From: Candidatus Poribacteria bacterium
Lineage (GTDB): Bacteria; Poribacteria; WGA-4E; WGA-3G
Length of the DNA stretch: 64,000 nt
Direction: 5' to 3'
Assembly (NCBI GenBank): GCA_026710795.1
Contig: JAPOQK010000103.1
Span: forward strand, 1 to 64,000
How positions within the stretch are numbered: the first letter of the stretch is position 1; every line of letters begins with the position of its first letter. A program made the translations under genes and the position numbers. The notes under the pieces are model-generated. The model ran no database searches, was not told where the DNA came from, and was given only the letters and a program-made list of their open reading frames with translations. Of the stretch, positions 16,209 to 25,156 are shown one piece after another.

Positions 16209-16667
16209 ATGGCATATTATATAACCGAAGAATGTATCGGATGTATACAGTGTTTAGACAATTGTCCGGTTGAAGCAATTACCGGGGATCGCAACAAACT
16301 CCACATCATTGATCCAAATATTTGTATCGACTGTAGTGCTTGCGGCATGGTATGTCCTGTGGAAGCAATTCGTGACCAATTTGGCAATGTATGCAAGTTT
16401 ATACCTCGTCCCTCACATCGACCCATAGCCGTCATCTACGAAGAACTATGTTCTGGGTGCGATTTCTGTGTGCAAATTTGTCCGTGGGAATGTCTTGAAA
16501 TAATCGACCCGAACACAAATAAACACGCAGATAGCTTCTTCGGTATCTGTGAACTCGTAAAACCTAAGGATTGTGTCGGTTGTCTACTGTGTGAAGAAGT
16601 TTGCATTAAAGACGCTATCCGCGTTGAATCACCAGTGTTGCTTGAACTCGCTGAGGCAGCAGATTAA
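16209..16667 (+). CDS. Polyferredoxin with four [4Fe-4S] motifs
   Basis: A 152-residue soluble protein with four complete CxxCxxCxxxC motifs: C9-12-15-19, C39-42-45-49, C81-84-87-91 and C122-125-128-132, predicting four [4Fe-4S] clusters arranged as two tandem two-cluster modules. Extra cysteines occur at 62, 95 and 114. The ATG follows TAGGAGGAATCACAGAA. It lies 26 bp after the second thioredoxin-fold gene, so electrons could flow from a ferredoxin chain towards the CxxC domains; that is inferred from position only. A strong bidirectional terminator follows. No oxidoreductase flavin or molybdenum subunit is encoded nearby. Confidence 0.93.
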   Translation: MAYYITEECIGCIQCLDNCPVEAITGDRNKLHIIDPNICIDCSACGMVCPVEAIRDQFGNVCKFIPRPSHRPIAVIYEELCSGCDFCVQICPWECLEIIDPNTNKHADSFFGICELVKPKDCVGCLLCEEVCIKDAIRVESPVLLELAEAAD

Positions 16668-16707
16668 CACCTATTTATACCAACTAAATAGACTTGATTA
16701 TATAAAC

Positions 16708-16746
16708 AAAGAGACCTAACCTATCAGTAATAGGTTAGGTCTCTTT
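16708..16746. terminator. Bidirectional rho-independent terminator
   Basis: A perfect 17-bp stem, AAAGAGACCTAACCTAT with its complement, around the loop CAGTA, ending in TCTTTT on the plus strand and preceded by a T-rich stretch when read on the minus strand. It separates the polyferredoxin operon from the convergent tRNA genes. Confidence 0.9.
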
Positions 16747-16753
16747 TGTGTAA

Positions 16754-16828
16754 TACCCCCGACGAGATTTGAACTCGTGTCGCCGCCGTGAAAGGGCGGT
16801 GTCCTTGGCCAGGCTAGACGACGGGGGC
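16754..16828 (-). tRNA. tRNA-Glu (anticodon TTC)
   Basis: The minus strand folds as a cloverleaf: acceptor GCCCCCG with CGGGGGT (G-T at the end pair), anticodon stem CCGCC/GGCGG around CTTTCAC, and T arm ACGAG-TTCAAAT-CTCGT. The anticodon is TTC. No CCA is encoded after the discriminator A. It lies 11 bp downstream of tRNA-Lys, probably on the same transcript. Confidence 0.93.
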
Positions 16829-16839
16829 ATAATAATAAG

Positions 16840-16912
16840 TGAGCCGTACAGGAATCGAACCTGTGACCACCTGATTAAAAGTCAGATGCTCTACCTGCTG
16901 AGCTAACGGCTC
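16840..16912 (-). tRNA. tRNA-Lys (anticodon TTT)
   Basis: The minus strand gives acceptor GAGCCGT with ACGGCTC, a D arm GCTCAGC...GAGC, anticodon loop CTTTTAA (anticodon TTT) and T loop TTCGATT. All stems pair. No CCA is encoded. It precedes tRNA-Glu in the same direction and follows purA. Confidence 0.95.
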
Positions 16913-17010
16913 AAATTCACAAAATATTATGATACAACGTTTTTAGGAAAATGTCAAGTTAAAGTGAAAAAATAATTGTAAATTACATATCCGGCGGGAG
17001 TGGTATCAAA

Positions 17011-18327
<1,317 letters not shown>

Positions 18328-18353
18328 TTAACTGAACTGGAAATATGAAAAGA

Positions 18354-18749
18354 TTAACGTTTTGAAAATTGGAAACGTGCACGTGCACCTTTCTGTCCAT
18401 ACTTTTTACGTTCAACCATCCGTGGATCACGGGTTAAAAATCCACCCTTTTTCAATGTAGGCTTCAACGATTCATCCGCCTTTACGAGTGCCCGTGCAAG
18501 CCCGTGAGAAATAGCACCAGCTTGACCTGTGTTACCTCCACCGCGTACATTCACGTGGACTGCAAATTCACCGAGTCGCTCAACGTGTTCCATAGGCCGT
18601 CGCGCTACCTGAACGTGGTCAGAACGATCAAAATACTCCTCAAGTGGTTTCTTATTCACTGTAATACTACCTTCACCACCAGGAATAATACGAACACGCG
18701 CAACAGAGGTTTTACGCCTACCTGTTCCCCAATACTGTTCTATAGCCAT
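18354..18749 (-). CDS. rpsI: Ribosomal protein S9
   Basis: A 131-residue small-subunit protein. [14 protein letters not shown] at the N-terminus, [20 protein letters not shown] in the middle and the basic tail [17 protein letters not shown] are diagnostic of uS9; the tail ends in the universal SKR that reaches the P-site tRNA. The ATG follows TGAGGAGTAT. It lies 15 bp after rplM, the conserved L13-S9 pair of bacteria and archaea, and so is co-transcribed from the consensus promoter at 19267-19295. Confidence 0.98.
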   Translation of the reverse strand: MAIEQYWGTGRRKTSVARVRIIPGGEGSITVNKKPLEEYFDRSDHVQVARRPMEHVERLGEFAVHVNVRGGGNTGQAGAISHGLARALVKADESLKPTLKKGGFLTRDPRMVERKKYGQKGARARFQFSKR

Positions 18750-18764
18750 ATACTCCTCAACAAA

Positions 18765-19202
18765 TTAAAATGTTAATACTTCCGGATCCTGTGCCTGGTG
18801 CGGATGGTTCGGACCTGTGTAAACCTTCAAACCCTTCATTAACTTGGCACCGAGACTATTTTTCGGAATCATCCCTTTTACTGCGGATGTTATTATATAC
18901 TCAGGGTTGCGTTCCATCTGTTCATTGTAGGTGCGATATCTATCACCACCAGGATAACCACTATGACGGAAGTATATTTTCTGTTCAGCCTTATTGCCAG
19001 TGACCACGACCTTCTCTGAATTTATCACAGCAACACGATATCCTAAATCCGCGTGTGGTGTAAAACCAGGGTCATGTTTCCCTCTCAGAACTTGTGCAAT
19101 TTGGGATGCTAATCGTCCGAGTACTTGCCCTTCTGCATCTACAACGTACCATTTTATTTCTTTATCGGATTTAGGAAAGTAAGTCTTTGTTTTCAATACC
19201 AT
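18765..19202 (-). CDS. rplM: Ribosomal protein L13
   Basis: A 145-residue large-subunit protein uL13. Motifs WYVVDAEGQVLGRLASQIA, LRGKHDP, VVTGNKAEQKIYFRHSGYPG and AVKGMIPKNSLGAKLMKGL are all typical, and the length is normal. The start at 19202 has a modest ribosome binding site (AAAGGT). It heads the rplM-rpsI(-purA) transcription unit with a consensus sigma-70 promoter about 65 bp upstream. Assembles early in the 50S subunit by family knowledge. Confidence 0.98.
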   Translation of the reverse strand: MVLKTKTYFPKSDKEIKWYVVDAEGQVLGRLASQIAQVLRGKHDPGFTPHADLGYRVAVINSEKVVVTGNKAEQKIYFRHSGYPGGDRYRTYNEQMERNPEYIITSAVKGMIPKNSLGAKLMKGLKVYTGPNHPHQAQDPEVLTF

Positions 19203-19266
19203 AATTCATGACCTTTACGACAATTATTGAAATTTTCAAATATTATAAATACACATTACATAGTTT

Positions 19267-19295
19267 ATTATACTATAAAATGAACGGGTTGTCAA
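19267..19295 (-). promoter_or_regulatory. Consensus sigma-70 promoter of rplM-rpsI
   Basis: On the minus strand TTGACA (19295-19290), 17 nt, TATAAT (19272-19267): perfect consensus with ideal spacing. The predicted leader to the rplM ATG is about 58 nt. No L13 autoregulatory structure is obvious. Confidence 0.85.
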
Positions 19296-19323
19296 AATTA
19301 ATTGAGGAGTTCTCAGGGTTATT

Positions 19324-19567
19324 TAGTTTTCGGATTTTTCGGATATATTTTTCACAATTCAATATAATCTCTTGTCGGTCGGGTAGAGAGAAGCGAAACC
19401 TATATCCGTTAATTTACCGTTATATTGTTTATCCGTATGTGCTATAAATTGTGACGTTTTGCACGTCACTGTGACGTTTTGCATCCAGTCAGGACAAGGA
19501 ATGTGACGCGAATTTCGCTTTTTTTTTGGAGCTCCTTTTTGGTCTTTTTCTTATCTTGACCTACCTT
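19324..19567. repeat. 244-bp dispersed repeat, copy B
   Basis: Second copy of the element at 731-974, same orientation and length, with scattered substitutions. Just right of its core it contains an extra GTGACGTTTTGCA direct duplication (about 19452-19483) where copy A has diverged. It ends TTGACCTACCTT, followed by CATAATTCG, unlike copy A, so the right border of the repeat is well defined by the loss of similarity at that point. Confidence 0.75.
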
Positions 19568-19820
19568 CATAATTCGTAAGATATGAAACTTAGAAAACCC
19601 ATATACAGTCCCTTAGGCACAGAAACCATTCACTACACACTTGGCGAATTTGTGTATATACCTACCTCCTTCTAACCTAATCTTAACTCGTGTCACAGAT
19701 ATAATCCTATATTCTAACATACGTTAATTATATAGTGTCTTTTTGTGGATGTCAAATAAAAGTGAAATGTTTTATTGGATATATATTGGTATTTTATTGA
19801 TATATTAGATTGTATTTGCC

Positions 19821-20048
19821 TGAACCAGGATTTACCAAATCAAGAAATCAACGGTATGAATGCTATATAGCATTCCCCTAAATCAACGCCAAATGCGCGT
19901 ATGGCATTTGTCCAAATCAACGCCGAATACGCGTATGGTATTCGGCGGGTATGAATGCCATTTAGGCATTCCCCGGGATTAGCAGGATAAGAGGGATTGT
20001 CTGAATCACAGAAACCACAGAGGACGCAGAAGACGCAGAAGGTAGAGG
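19821..20048. repeat. Composite of tandem-type repeats, related to 1440-1671
   Basis: TGAACCAGGATTT (19821-19833) and GGGATTAGCAGGATAAGAG (from 19975) are the two halves of a repeat that is uninterrupted near 1491-1530. They are followed by TGTCTGAATCACAGAAACC and ACAGAGGACGCAGAAGACGC, the same word family as at 1440-1671. The 19834-19974 piece is an insertion of small hairpins. No coding evidence. Confidence 0.65.
19834..19974. repeat. Array of four short hairpins inserted in a repeat
   Basis: Four palindromes stand in a row: GAATGCTATATAGCATTC, CAAATGCGCGTATGGCATTTG-like arms (CAAATG / GCATTTG), GCCGAATAC / GTATTCGGC and GAATGCCATTTAGGCATTC-like arms (GAATGCC / GGCATTC). AAATCAACGCC precedes the second and third. 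The array interrupts the repeat half-sites at 19833 and 19975, so it appears to have been inserted as a block. Confidence 0.55.
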
Positions 20049-20105
20049 GATTTTCTGTGTTTTCTGTGGGTTCTGTGCATTCTGGGATTCTGACAAGTCC
20101 GTTGG

Positions 20106-20226
20106 ACACCTGTCGCCCCGCTGGGGCTTGTTCATTCTATGCATTAGGTACTATACACCTGTCGCCCCGCTGGGGCTTACTTTTGTATGTGCAACGTTTA
20201 CTATACACCTTTCGCCCGTTGGGGCT
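20106..20226. repeat. Three spaced hairpin repeats (CGCCCCGCTGGGGCTT)
   Basis: ACACCTGTCGCCCCGCTGGG + GCTT occurs at 20106-20129 and 20155-20178 and in decayed form at 20205-20226, with a period of about 49-50 bp and unrelated intervening sequence of about 25 bp. Copies 2 and 3 are preceded by CTAT. Each contains a GCCCCGCTGGGGC palindrome. The spacing is CRISPR-like, but see the rejected items. Confidence 0.65.
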
Positions 20227-20238
20227 GAACGGCACAAC

Positions 20239-20374
20239 TATAGTGAACATTAAAAATAATAATATAAAGTCCATGTAGGAGCGATCTCCGAATCGCGACA
20301 AAACTCACTGATAGTCGGGAATCGGAGATCGCTCCTACAGAAATGTGTCTCTTTAAATTTCAATGTTTACTATA
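20239..20374. mobile_element. MITE copy B, 136 bp, with internal hairpin
   Basis: Begins TATAGTGAACATTAAAA and ends TTTCAATGTTTACTATA, giving 17-bp inverted ends with two mismatches. The internal hairpin runs from GTAGGAGCGATCTCC to GGAGATCGCTCCTAC around a loop of about 24 nt. Length equals copy A (597-732). The flanks share orientation with copy A, whereas the hairpin core is reverse-complemented relative to it. Confidence 0.8.
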
Positions 20375-20542
20375 AATAACCCTGCTATATAACTTGACTA
20401 ATATCTTTCTATATGGTATTTTTATTAATTACGATAAGCTGTGTATATTTTTATACTGATTTTTTAAGTTGCATATTAAAATTGAATTATGTTAAACTAA
20501 TGACAATTGCAATAAAGAGGTAAACTTTTAGCAATATACACG

Positions 20543-20570
20543 TTAAAACGATTATTAGATGCGATATAAT
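20543..20570 (+). promoter_or_regulatory. Possible promoter of the proteasome operon
   Basis: TATAAT at 20565-20570 is preceded after 16 nt by TTAAAA (20543-20548). The -10 box is perfect and the -35 box weak. It lies about 100 nt before the ARC ATPase start, in an AT-rich region after the MITE. No other good promoter is seen before pafA, and the six genes are tightly spaced. Confidence 0.4.
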
Positions 20571-20669
20571 AGAGATATTTGCTAACAAGTAAAAAATATA
20601 GCAAAATAAGTTTAAAATGTGGTAAACTCTATCGTAAAGTCACTCTTACTGTCTGAGGAGACGTCCAAT

Positions 20670-22445
20670 ATGTACGATAAGAAGAACCGAAACAACGCTG
20701 GTATTAGTGCCGATGAGCATAAACTATTTTATGATAACGAGGAAGAATTGGAACCGGAAGAGGATGAAGATTTTGAAGAAGTAACGGGTTCAGGTTATTC
20801 CTTGCAGTTAATCCATCGAATCATCTCAGAAACGCCTGTGGATGACCGTAGACGTCGCTTTCTCATTGAGTTACGACGTTCTATCATTAACGACGAAGGT
20901 GAATTTCGTCAAAGAGTTCGTGCTATTGAACACGAAGCAGAGCGTATTCACAAAGAAATGGTAGAACAGATTGATAAACTTACTGCACCAGCAAACCGAA
21001 TTGGAACGCTCCTCGCAACACCAGAAGATGATACCGCACGTATTAGTGTTGGTGGATCCGAATACTATGCAAGTGTTGACCCTCAACTGGAAACCGATAA
21101 CTTAAAAAAAGGTGTTAGTGTCCTGTTGAATGAAGCTTTTGTTGTAGTTGGAGAACTCGGATATAACGAATCAGGTCCAATCGCAAAAATTGCAGATGTT
21201 TTACCCGATGGAAGATTACGTGTTGGTTCTGAGCCGAGTCTTCAATCTGTTATTATAGAACGGGCTGCGGATTTAATTGATGTGAAGTTAAGATCAGGTG
21301 ATGAAGTCAGACTTGACGGCAGTTTAAAGGTTGCGATCGAACGTATTGAATCAAAAGAACGTAACGACTATGCCCTTGAAGCGGTACCACCAATACCTTG
21401 GTCAAAAGTTGGAGGTCTTGACGACACAATTCAGCGAATTAAGGACACTATTGAACAGCCGATACTACACCCTGAACTTTTCGAAAAGTTTCAGTATACA
21501 GTACCTAAAGGTTTTCTTCTTCACGGTCCTCCGGGTTGTGGCAAAACACTTATCGGTAAAGCAACCGCATACAACTTAACCGAACAGCTCAAAACAGAAA
21601 CTGGTGAAGAAATTGAAGGTACTTTCCTTCACATTAAAGGTCCTGAAATACTAAATATGTGGCTCGGAGAGTCTGAACGTAAAGTTAGAGAAATATTTCT
21701 TGCCGCACGCGAAAAACGTGCTGAGGGAAAACTCGCGTTTGTTTTTATAGATGAAGCAGAATCCATTTTAGGCACCCGTCGTGCTATGCGCTCTCACAGT
21801 ATATCTAATACATTAGTGCCTATGTTTTGTGCAGAAATGGACGGTATTGAGCCATTACAAGAGGTGGTTATCATTCTGGCAACTAACCGACCAGACTTAA
21901 TTGATCCTGCAATTCTACGTCCAGGACGGATTGATAGAAAGATCAAAGTCATACGTCCAGATAAAGAAGCAGCAAAGGATATATTTGGTATCTATCTAAC
22001 TCCAGATCTTCCAATTGATACAGAATCAGGAGAAACAGCGGATAAGCATGTCATTGACAGTTTGATTACCCAAGTGGTAGATGAAATGTTCCGTGAAACT
22101 GCAGAAAACCGATTCCTTGAAGTCGCTCTCCGCAGCGGTAGGCGTGACATTCTTTACCGTGGTCATCTCTGTAGTGGGGCAATAATTGAATCTATCGTTC
22201 AAAGAGCAAAAGAGACTGCAATGAAACGGGCAATCGCAGAATCGGACTCAGATACTGGTATAACCTCGGATGACCTGTTAGATGCACTCAATGCTGAATT
22301 CGGTGAAAACGATATTTTCCCACCGACAGAAGCTACTGAGGATTGGCTCAAACTCTTGGATTATGATCCTGTGAACGTTGTTAAAGTCACACCTATTCAA
22401 CCTGAAAAAAGGGAACATCGTAAATCACCGAGTCCGGTGATTTAG
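20670..22445 (+). CDS. arc: Proteasome-associated AAA ATPase (ARC/Mpa)
   Basis: A 591-residue hexameric unfoldase that recognises pupylated proteins and feeds them to the 20S core. The ATG at 20670 follows CTGAGGAGACGTCCAAT and is preferred to the GTG at 20619. An acidic start is followed by a coiled coil (about 80-120, RQRVRAIEHEAERIHKEMVE), which in Mpa binds Pup; OB-type beta domains (about 125-235); then the AAA module with Walker A GPPGCGKT (286-293), Walker B FVFIDEAES (D361-E362) and the LATNRPDLIDPAILRPGRID sensor region. The C-terminus is KSPSPVI, without the GQYL docking tail of actinobacterial Mpa/ARC. First gene of the pup locus; dop follows after 58 bp. Confidence 0.96.
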   Translation: MYDKKNRNNAGISADEHKLFYDNEEELEPEEDEDFEEVTGSGYSLQLIHRIISETPVDDRRRRFLIELRRSIINDEGEFRQRVRAIEHEAERIHKEMVEQIDKLTAPANRIGTLLATPEDDTARISVGGSEYYASVDPQLETDNLKKGVSVLLNEAFVVVGELGYNESGPIAKIADVLPDGRLRVGSEPSLQSVIIERAADLIDVKLRSGDEVRLDGSLKVAIERIESKERNDYALEAVPPIPWSKVGGLDDTIQRIKDTIEQPILHPELFEKFQYTVPKGFLLHGPPGCGKTLIGKATAYNLTEQLKTETGEEIEGTFLHIKGPEILNMWLGESERKVREIFLAAREKRAEGKLAFVFIDEAESILGTRRAMRSHSISNTLVPMFCAEMDGIEPLQEVVIILATNRPDLIDPAILRPGRIDRKIKVIRPDKEAAKDIFGIYLTPDLPIDTESGETADKHVIDSLITQVVDEMFRETAENRFLEVALRSGRRDILYRGHLCSGAIIESIVQRAKETAMKRAIAESDSDTGITSDDLLDALNAEFGENDIFPPTEATEDWLKLLDYDPVNVVKVTPIQPEKREHRKSPSPVI

Positions 22446-22503
22446 ATTTTTACTTCATCTTGATACATCACACCTTTCTGATAATCATTGAAAGACACAT
22501 ATA

Positions 22504-24021
22504 ATGTCCAGACTTTTTGGAATTGAAACCGAATACGGTATCACACTTGAAAACGCTGAAAATATAGACCCTGTCAAGGAATCCATTGAACTGATAAAGA
22601 ATTATCGGCGTGACCCGTTCTTGCCACAATGGGATTATGACGGTGAGGATCCATATCGAGATGAACGCGGATTCCGAGCAAAACATCTTAATAATCATCC
22701 TGATGAAATAGAAGAAGAAAAACGAGACAAAGAACGATTTGCCAAGGAACCGAGACGTTCCTTCAGAGAAATCAAGAGTGATCGTATACTTATCAATGGT
22801 GCGCGTCTTTACAATGACCATGCACATCCAGAATATTCTACTCCTGAATGTCAAAGTATATTTGACCTTGTTGCACATGACAAAGCAGGTGAAAGGATAC
22901 TTCATAAATGTGCTGTAAGACGTAGTAAAGAACTTGAGCAACGTGTAATCTTATACAAAAACAACACAGACTTTTACGGACATAGTTACGGATGCCACGA
23001 TAACTATCTTATGGCAAGAGAAGTACCGTTTGATTATCTCAAAGCGTGTATTCTTCCGTTTTTTGTAACAAGACAAATTTTCGCTGGTGCGGGGAAAATA
23101 GGCATTGAAACCGAAGCAGGACTTGCAACACCCGGACATTTCCAACTCACCCAACGTTCCGATTTTTTCCACGTTGAGGCGAGTGTAGATACAATGCATA
23201 AGCGACCTATTGTTAATACCCGAGACGAACCACATGCAGATCCCACTACATACCGTAGACTCCACGGTATCGTTGGCGATGCAAACATGTCCGAATACGC
23301 TACTGCACTGAAGATTGGCACGACAGCACTTGTAATTGATTTGATTGAACAACGACTAATTCCAAAAAATATAGCGATTGCTAATCCAATTGATACAATT
23401 AAAGTGATTTCACACGATCAGACGTATCGATGGATGTTACAGAAAATTGATGGAAAGATGATAAGTGCAATTGACCATCAACGAGAATATCTTTCACTTG
23501 CACAAAAACATCTCTCGCATCTAAATGGTGATACAGATTGGATCTTGACAGAGTGGGAAGCAACACTCAATGATCTTGAAAACGATCCGATGATACTTAC
23601 GGACAGACTTGATTGGGTGGCAAAAAAGTGGTTGTTGGAGACATTCGTTGAATCCGAAGATATTGAGTGGGATGATCCGTGGCTGCAGAGTATAGATTTA
23701 GAATATCACAACATTGACATGGCAGAGGGATTGTTTTATGGATTACAGATGCAACGTGTTATAACAGACGAACAAATCAATACAGCTATACATACACCGC
23801 CATTGGACACACGAGCATATTTCCGTGGAGAGGCACTCAACAAATTTGAAGATTCAATCAAAACTGTTCAATGGGATAGTATAACATTTGATATTCAGGG
23901 TAAACCTGTAACAGTTAATATGAACTCTCTTGCAAACGCAGAACTTGCACGAAAATATAATGAAGCACTTGACTTATCACCGAACCCACAAACACTTGTT
24001 GAAAAACTTGGCTTGAGTTAA
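22504..24021 (+). CDS. dop: Pup deamidase/depupylase Dop
   Basis: A 505-residue glutamine-synthetase-like enzyme that removes Pup from proteins and, in actinobacteria, deamidates the C-terminal Gln of Pup. FGIETEYGI starts the nucleotide-binding beta sheet. Residues about 35-85 (QWDYDGEDPYRDERGF...) are the insertion that marks Dop from PafA. LINGARLYNDHAHPEYS carries the catalytic Asp105. KNNTDFYGHSYGCHDNYL and INTRDEPHADPTTYRRLHGI are shared family motifs, and the tail with RAYFRGEALNKF and VQWDSITFD is Dop-like. The ribosome binding site is weak. Because the Pup encoded next ends in Glu, this enzyme is expected to act mainly as depupylase. Confidence 0.95.
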   Translation: MSRLFGIETEYGITLENAENIDPVKESIELIKNYRRDPFLPQWDYDGEDPYRDERGFRAKHLNNHPDEIEEEKRDKERFAKEPRRSFREIKSDRILINGARLYNDHAHPEYSTPECQSIFDLVAHDKAGERILHKCAVRRSKELEQRVILYKNNTDFYGHSYGCHDNYLMAREVPFDYLKACILPFFVTRQIFAGAGKIGIETEAGLATPGHFQLTQRSDFFHVEASVDTMHKRPIVNTRDEPHADPTTYRRLHGIVGDANMSEYATALKIGTTALVIDLIEQRLIPKNIAIANPIDTIKVISHDQTYRWMLQKIDGKMISAIDHQREYLSLAQKHLSHLNGDTDWILTEWEATLNDLENDPMILTDRLDWVAKKWLLETFVESEDIEWDDPWLQSIDLEYHNIDMAEGLFYGLQMQRVITDEQINTAIHTPPLDTRAYFRGEALNKFEDSIKTVQWDSITFDIQGKPVTVNMNSLANAELARKYNEALDLSPNPQTLVEKLGLS

Positions 24022-24077
24022 CACCAGTTTATAATACAAGAACTGTTTATTTATAGCAGATTAAGGAGATATTTCTG

Positions 24078-24275
24078 ATGAGTAATAAGTTTGTCTTTTT
24101 CCCTGAACGCAAACAACGACCAGTAAAACCCGTTGAACCCGGTGATGGTGGTGACGGTAACGATGCCCCGAAACGTCCCGATGTCAACAGACCCGATACC
24201 CAAGAACTGTTAAAACGTATGCGTCGCGTTGACAAAGACCAGTCTCGACGATACCGTCAAAGAACGGGGGAATAA
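24078..24275 (+). CDS. pup: Prokaryotic ubiquitin-like protein Pup, Glu-ended
   Basis: A 65-residue, hydrophilic, largely disordered modifier that is ligated to lysines. Position between dop and prcB, size and the C-terminal half (DTQELLKRMRRVDKDQ, then SRRYRQRTGE) identify it. The sequence ends Thr-Gly-Glu, whereas actinobacterial Pup normally ends Gly-Gly-Gln, so the protein is made with the ligatable glutamate and the antepenultimate Gly is Thr. A Gly/Asp/Pro-rich linker occupies 15-37. The start follows AAGGAGATATTTCTG. The stop overlaps the prcB start (TAATG). The C-terminal ends are also more basic than usual. Confidence 0.93.
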   Translation: MSNKFVFFPERKQRPVKPVEPGDGGDGNDAPKRPDVNRPDTQELLKRMRRVDKDQSRRYRQRTGE

Positions 24276-25156
24276 TGAAGCATAAAGGTGACTTTCTCAA
24301 TCTATTAAGGCATGCTGACACCTTGATGGATGATGCTGAAGTCGCACGCGAAACATTTGAGGTGGACATAGAAAGAAAACAAAACCTTATTGGTGCAGCA
24401 CCCAAACCGATCAGCGATGCACTTCAGTTTCCATCTCATGGGAAACCAACCCCCGGTACTACACTGGAAATTCCTGAAGCAACTACCGTTGTCGCAATGC
24501 GTTACCAAAACGGAATTATCATCGCTGGAGATCGGCGTGCGACTGCCGGAACATCCATTGTTCATGACCGTGCTGAGAAAGTCCTTCCCATTGATGCCCA
24601 TTCAGTTCTTGCTATTTCTGGGGCTCCAGCAATGGCTTATGAGATAGCACGTGTCTTAAAGCATTCATTCCAATATTTTCGGCGAAGCCAACTCCAAGAA
24701 CTCAGTGTTGAAGGAAAACTCCGGACACTTTCACGTCTTATTCGCGACAATCTACCCATGGCGATGCAAGGTATCGGTGCAGTTATTCCCATATTTGCTT
24801 TGTATGCACCACAAACAGACGAAGCGGAGAATGGGGGTAAAATATACTTCTACGATGCACTTGGTGCACACTTTGAGAACGTGGATTTCGCGACAACAGG
24901 TTCCGGTTCTATATGGATACGTGGCGTATTGCGTTACCTTGATAGATGGGGTGATACCCGATTAGAAGATATGGATCAACGACAAGCAACCATAACTATA
25001 TTAAGACTGCTTGATACCGCAAGTGAATATGATGCAGCAACAAGCGGTTACAACGCAAAAGCCGAAATATTTCCAACAGTCAAAACGATAACTCATGAGG
25101 GTGTAGAAAACCTTACTGAAGTATACCTAAAAGAATGTTACTTGGAGGCTACATAA
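24275..25156 (+). CDS. prcB: 20S proteasome beta subunit
   Basis: A 293-residue catalytic subunit. A propeptide of about 69 residues (MKHKGDFLNLLRHADTLMDD...) is expected to be removed before Thr70 in PEA-TTVVAMRY, exposing the N-terminal nucleophile. Asp and Arg in AGDRRATAG and the Lys of AEKVLPID match the conserved active-site residues. SGAPAMAYEIARVLKH and TTGSGSIWIRGVL are typical of the fold. The ATG overlaps the pup stop by one base, and its own stop overlaps prcA in the same TAATG way, implying translational coupling and fixed stoichiometry. Acts in the cytosol within a four-ring barrel. Confidence 0.96.
   Translation: MKHKGDFLNLLRHADTLMDDAEVARETFEVDIERKQNLIGAAPKPISDALQFPSHGKPTPGTTLEIPEATTVVAMRYQNGIIIAGDRRATAGTSIVHDRAEKVLPIDAHSVLAISGAPAMAYEIARVLKHSFQYFRRSQLQELSVEGKLRTLSRLIRDNLPMAMQGIGAVIPIFALYAPQTDEAENGGKIYFYDALGAHFENVDFATTGSGSIWIRGVLRYLDRWGDTRLEDMDQRQATITILRLLDTASEYDAATSGYNAKAEIFPTVKTITHEGVENLTEVYLKECYLEAT

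Noticed and set aside
20106-20226. Three regularly spaced repeats of about 24-28 bp with 25-bp intervening sequences, resembling a small CRISPR array.
   Set aside because: Only three units, the last one decayed; no leader and no cas gene in the window; the palindromic CGCCCCGCTGGGGCTT word is of the dispersed-repeat type.
19840-20278. Several frames of 60-93 codons on both strands.
   Set aside because: All are translations of the hairpin arrays, CAGAGGACGC repeats and CGCCCC repeats.
20619-20669. GTG-initiated 17-residue extension of the ARC ATPase.
   Set aside because: No RBS for the GTG; the internal ATG at 20670 has GAGGAG at proper distance and fits the family length.
22468-22941. 157-codon minus-strand frame over the start of dop.
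   Set aside because: Antisense shadow of the well-supported dop gene; Phe/Cys-rich composition typical of reverse-strand artefacts.
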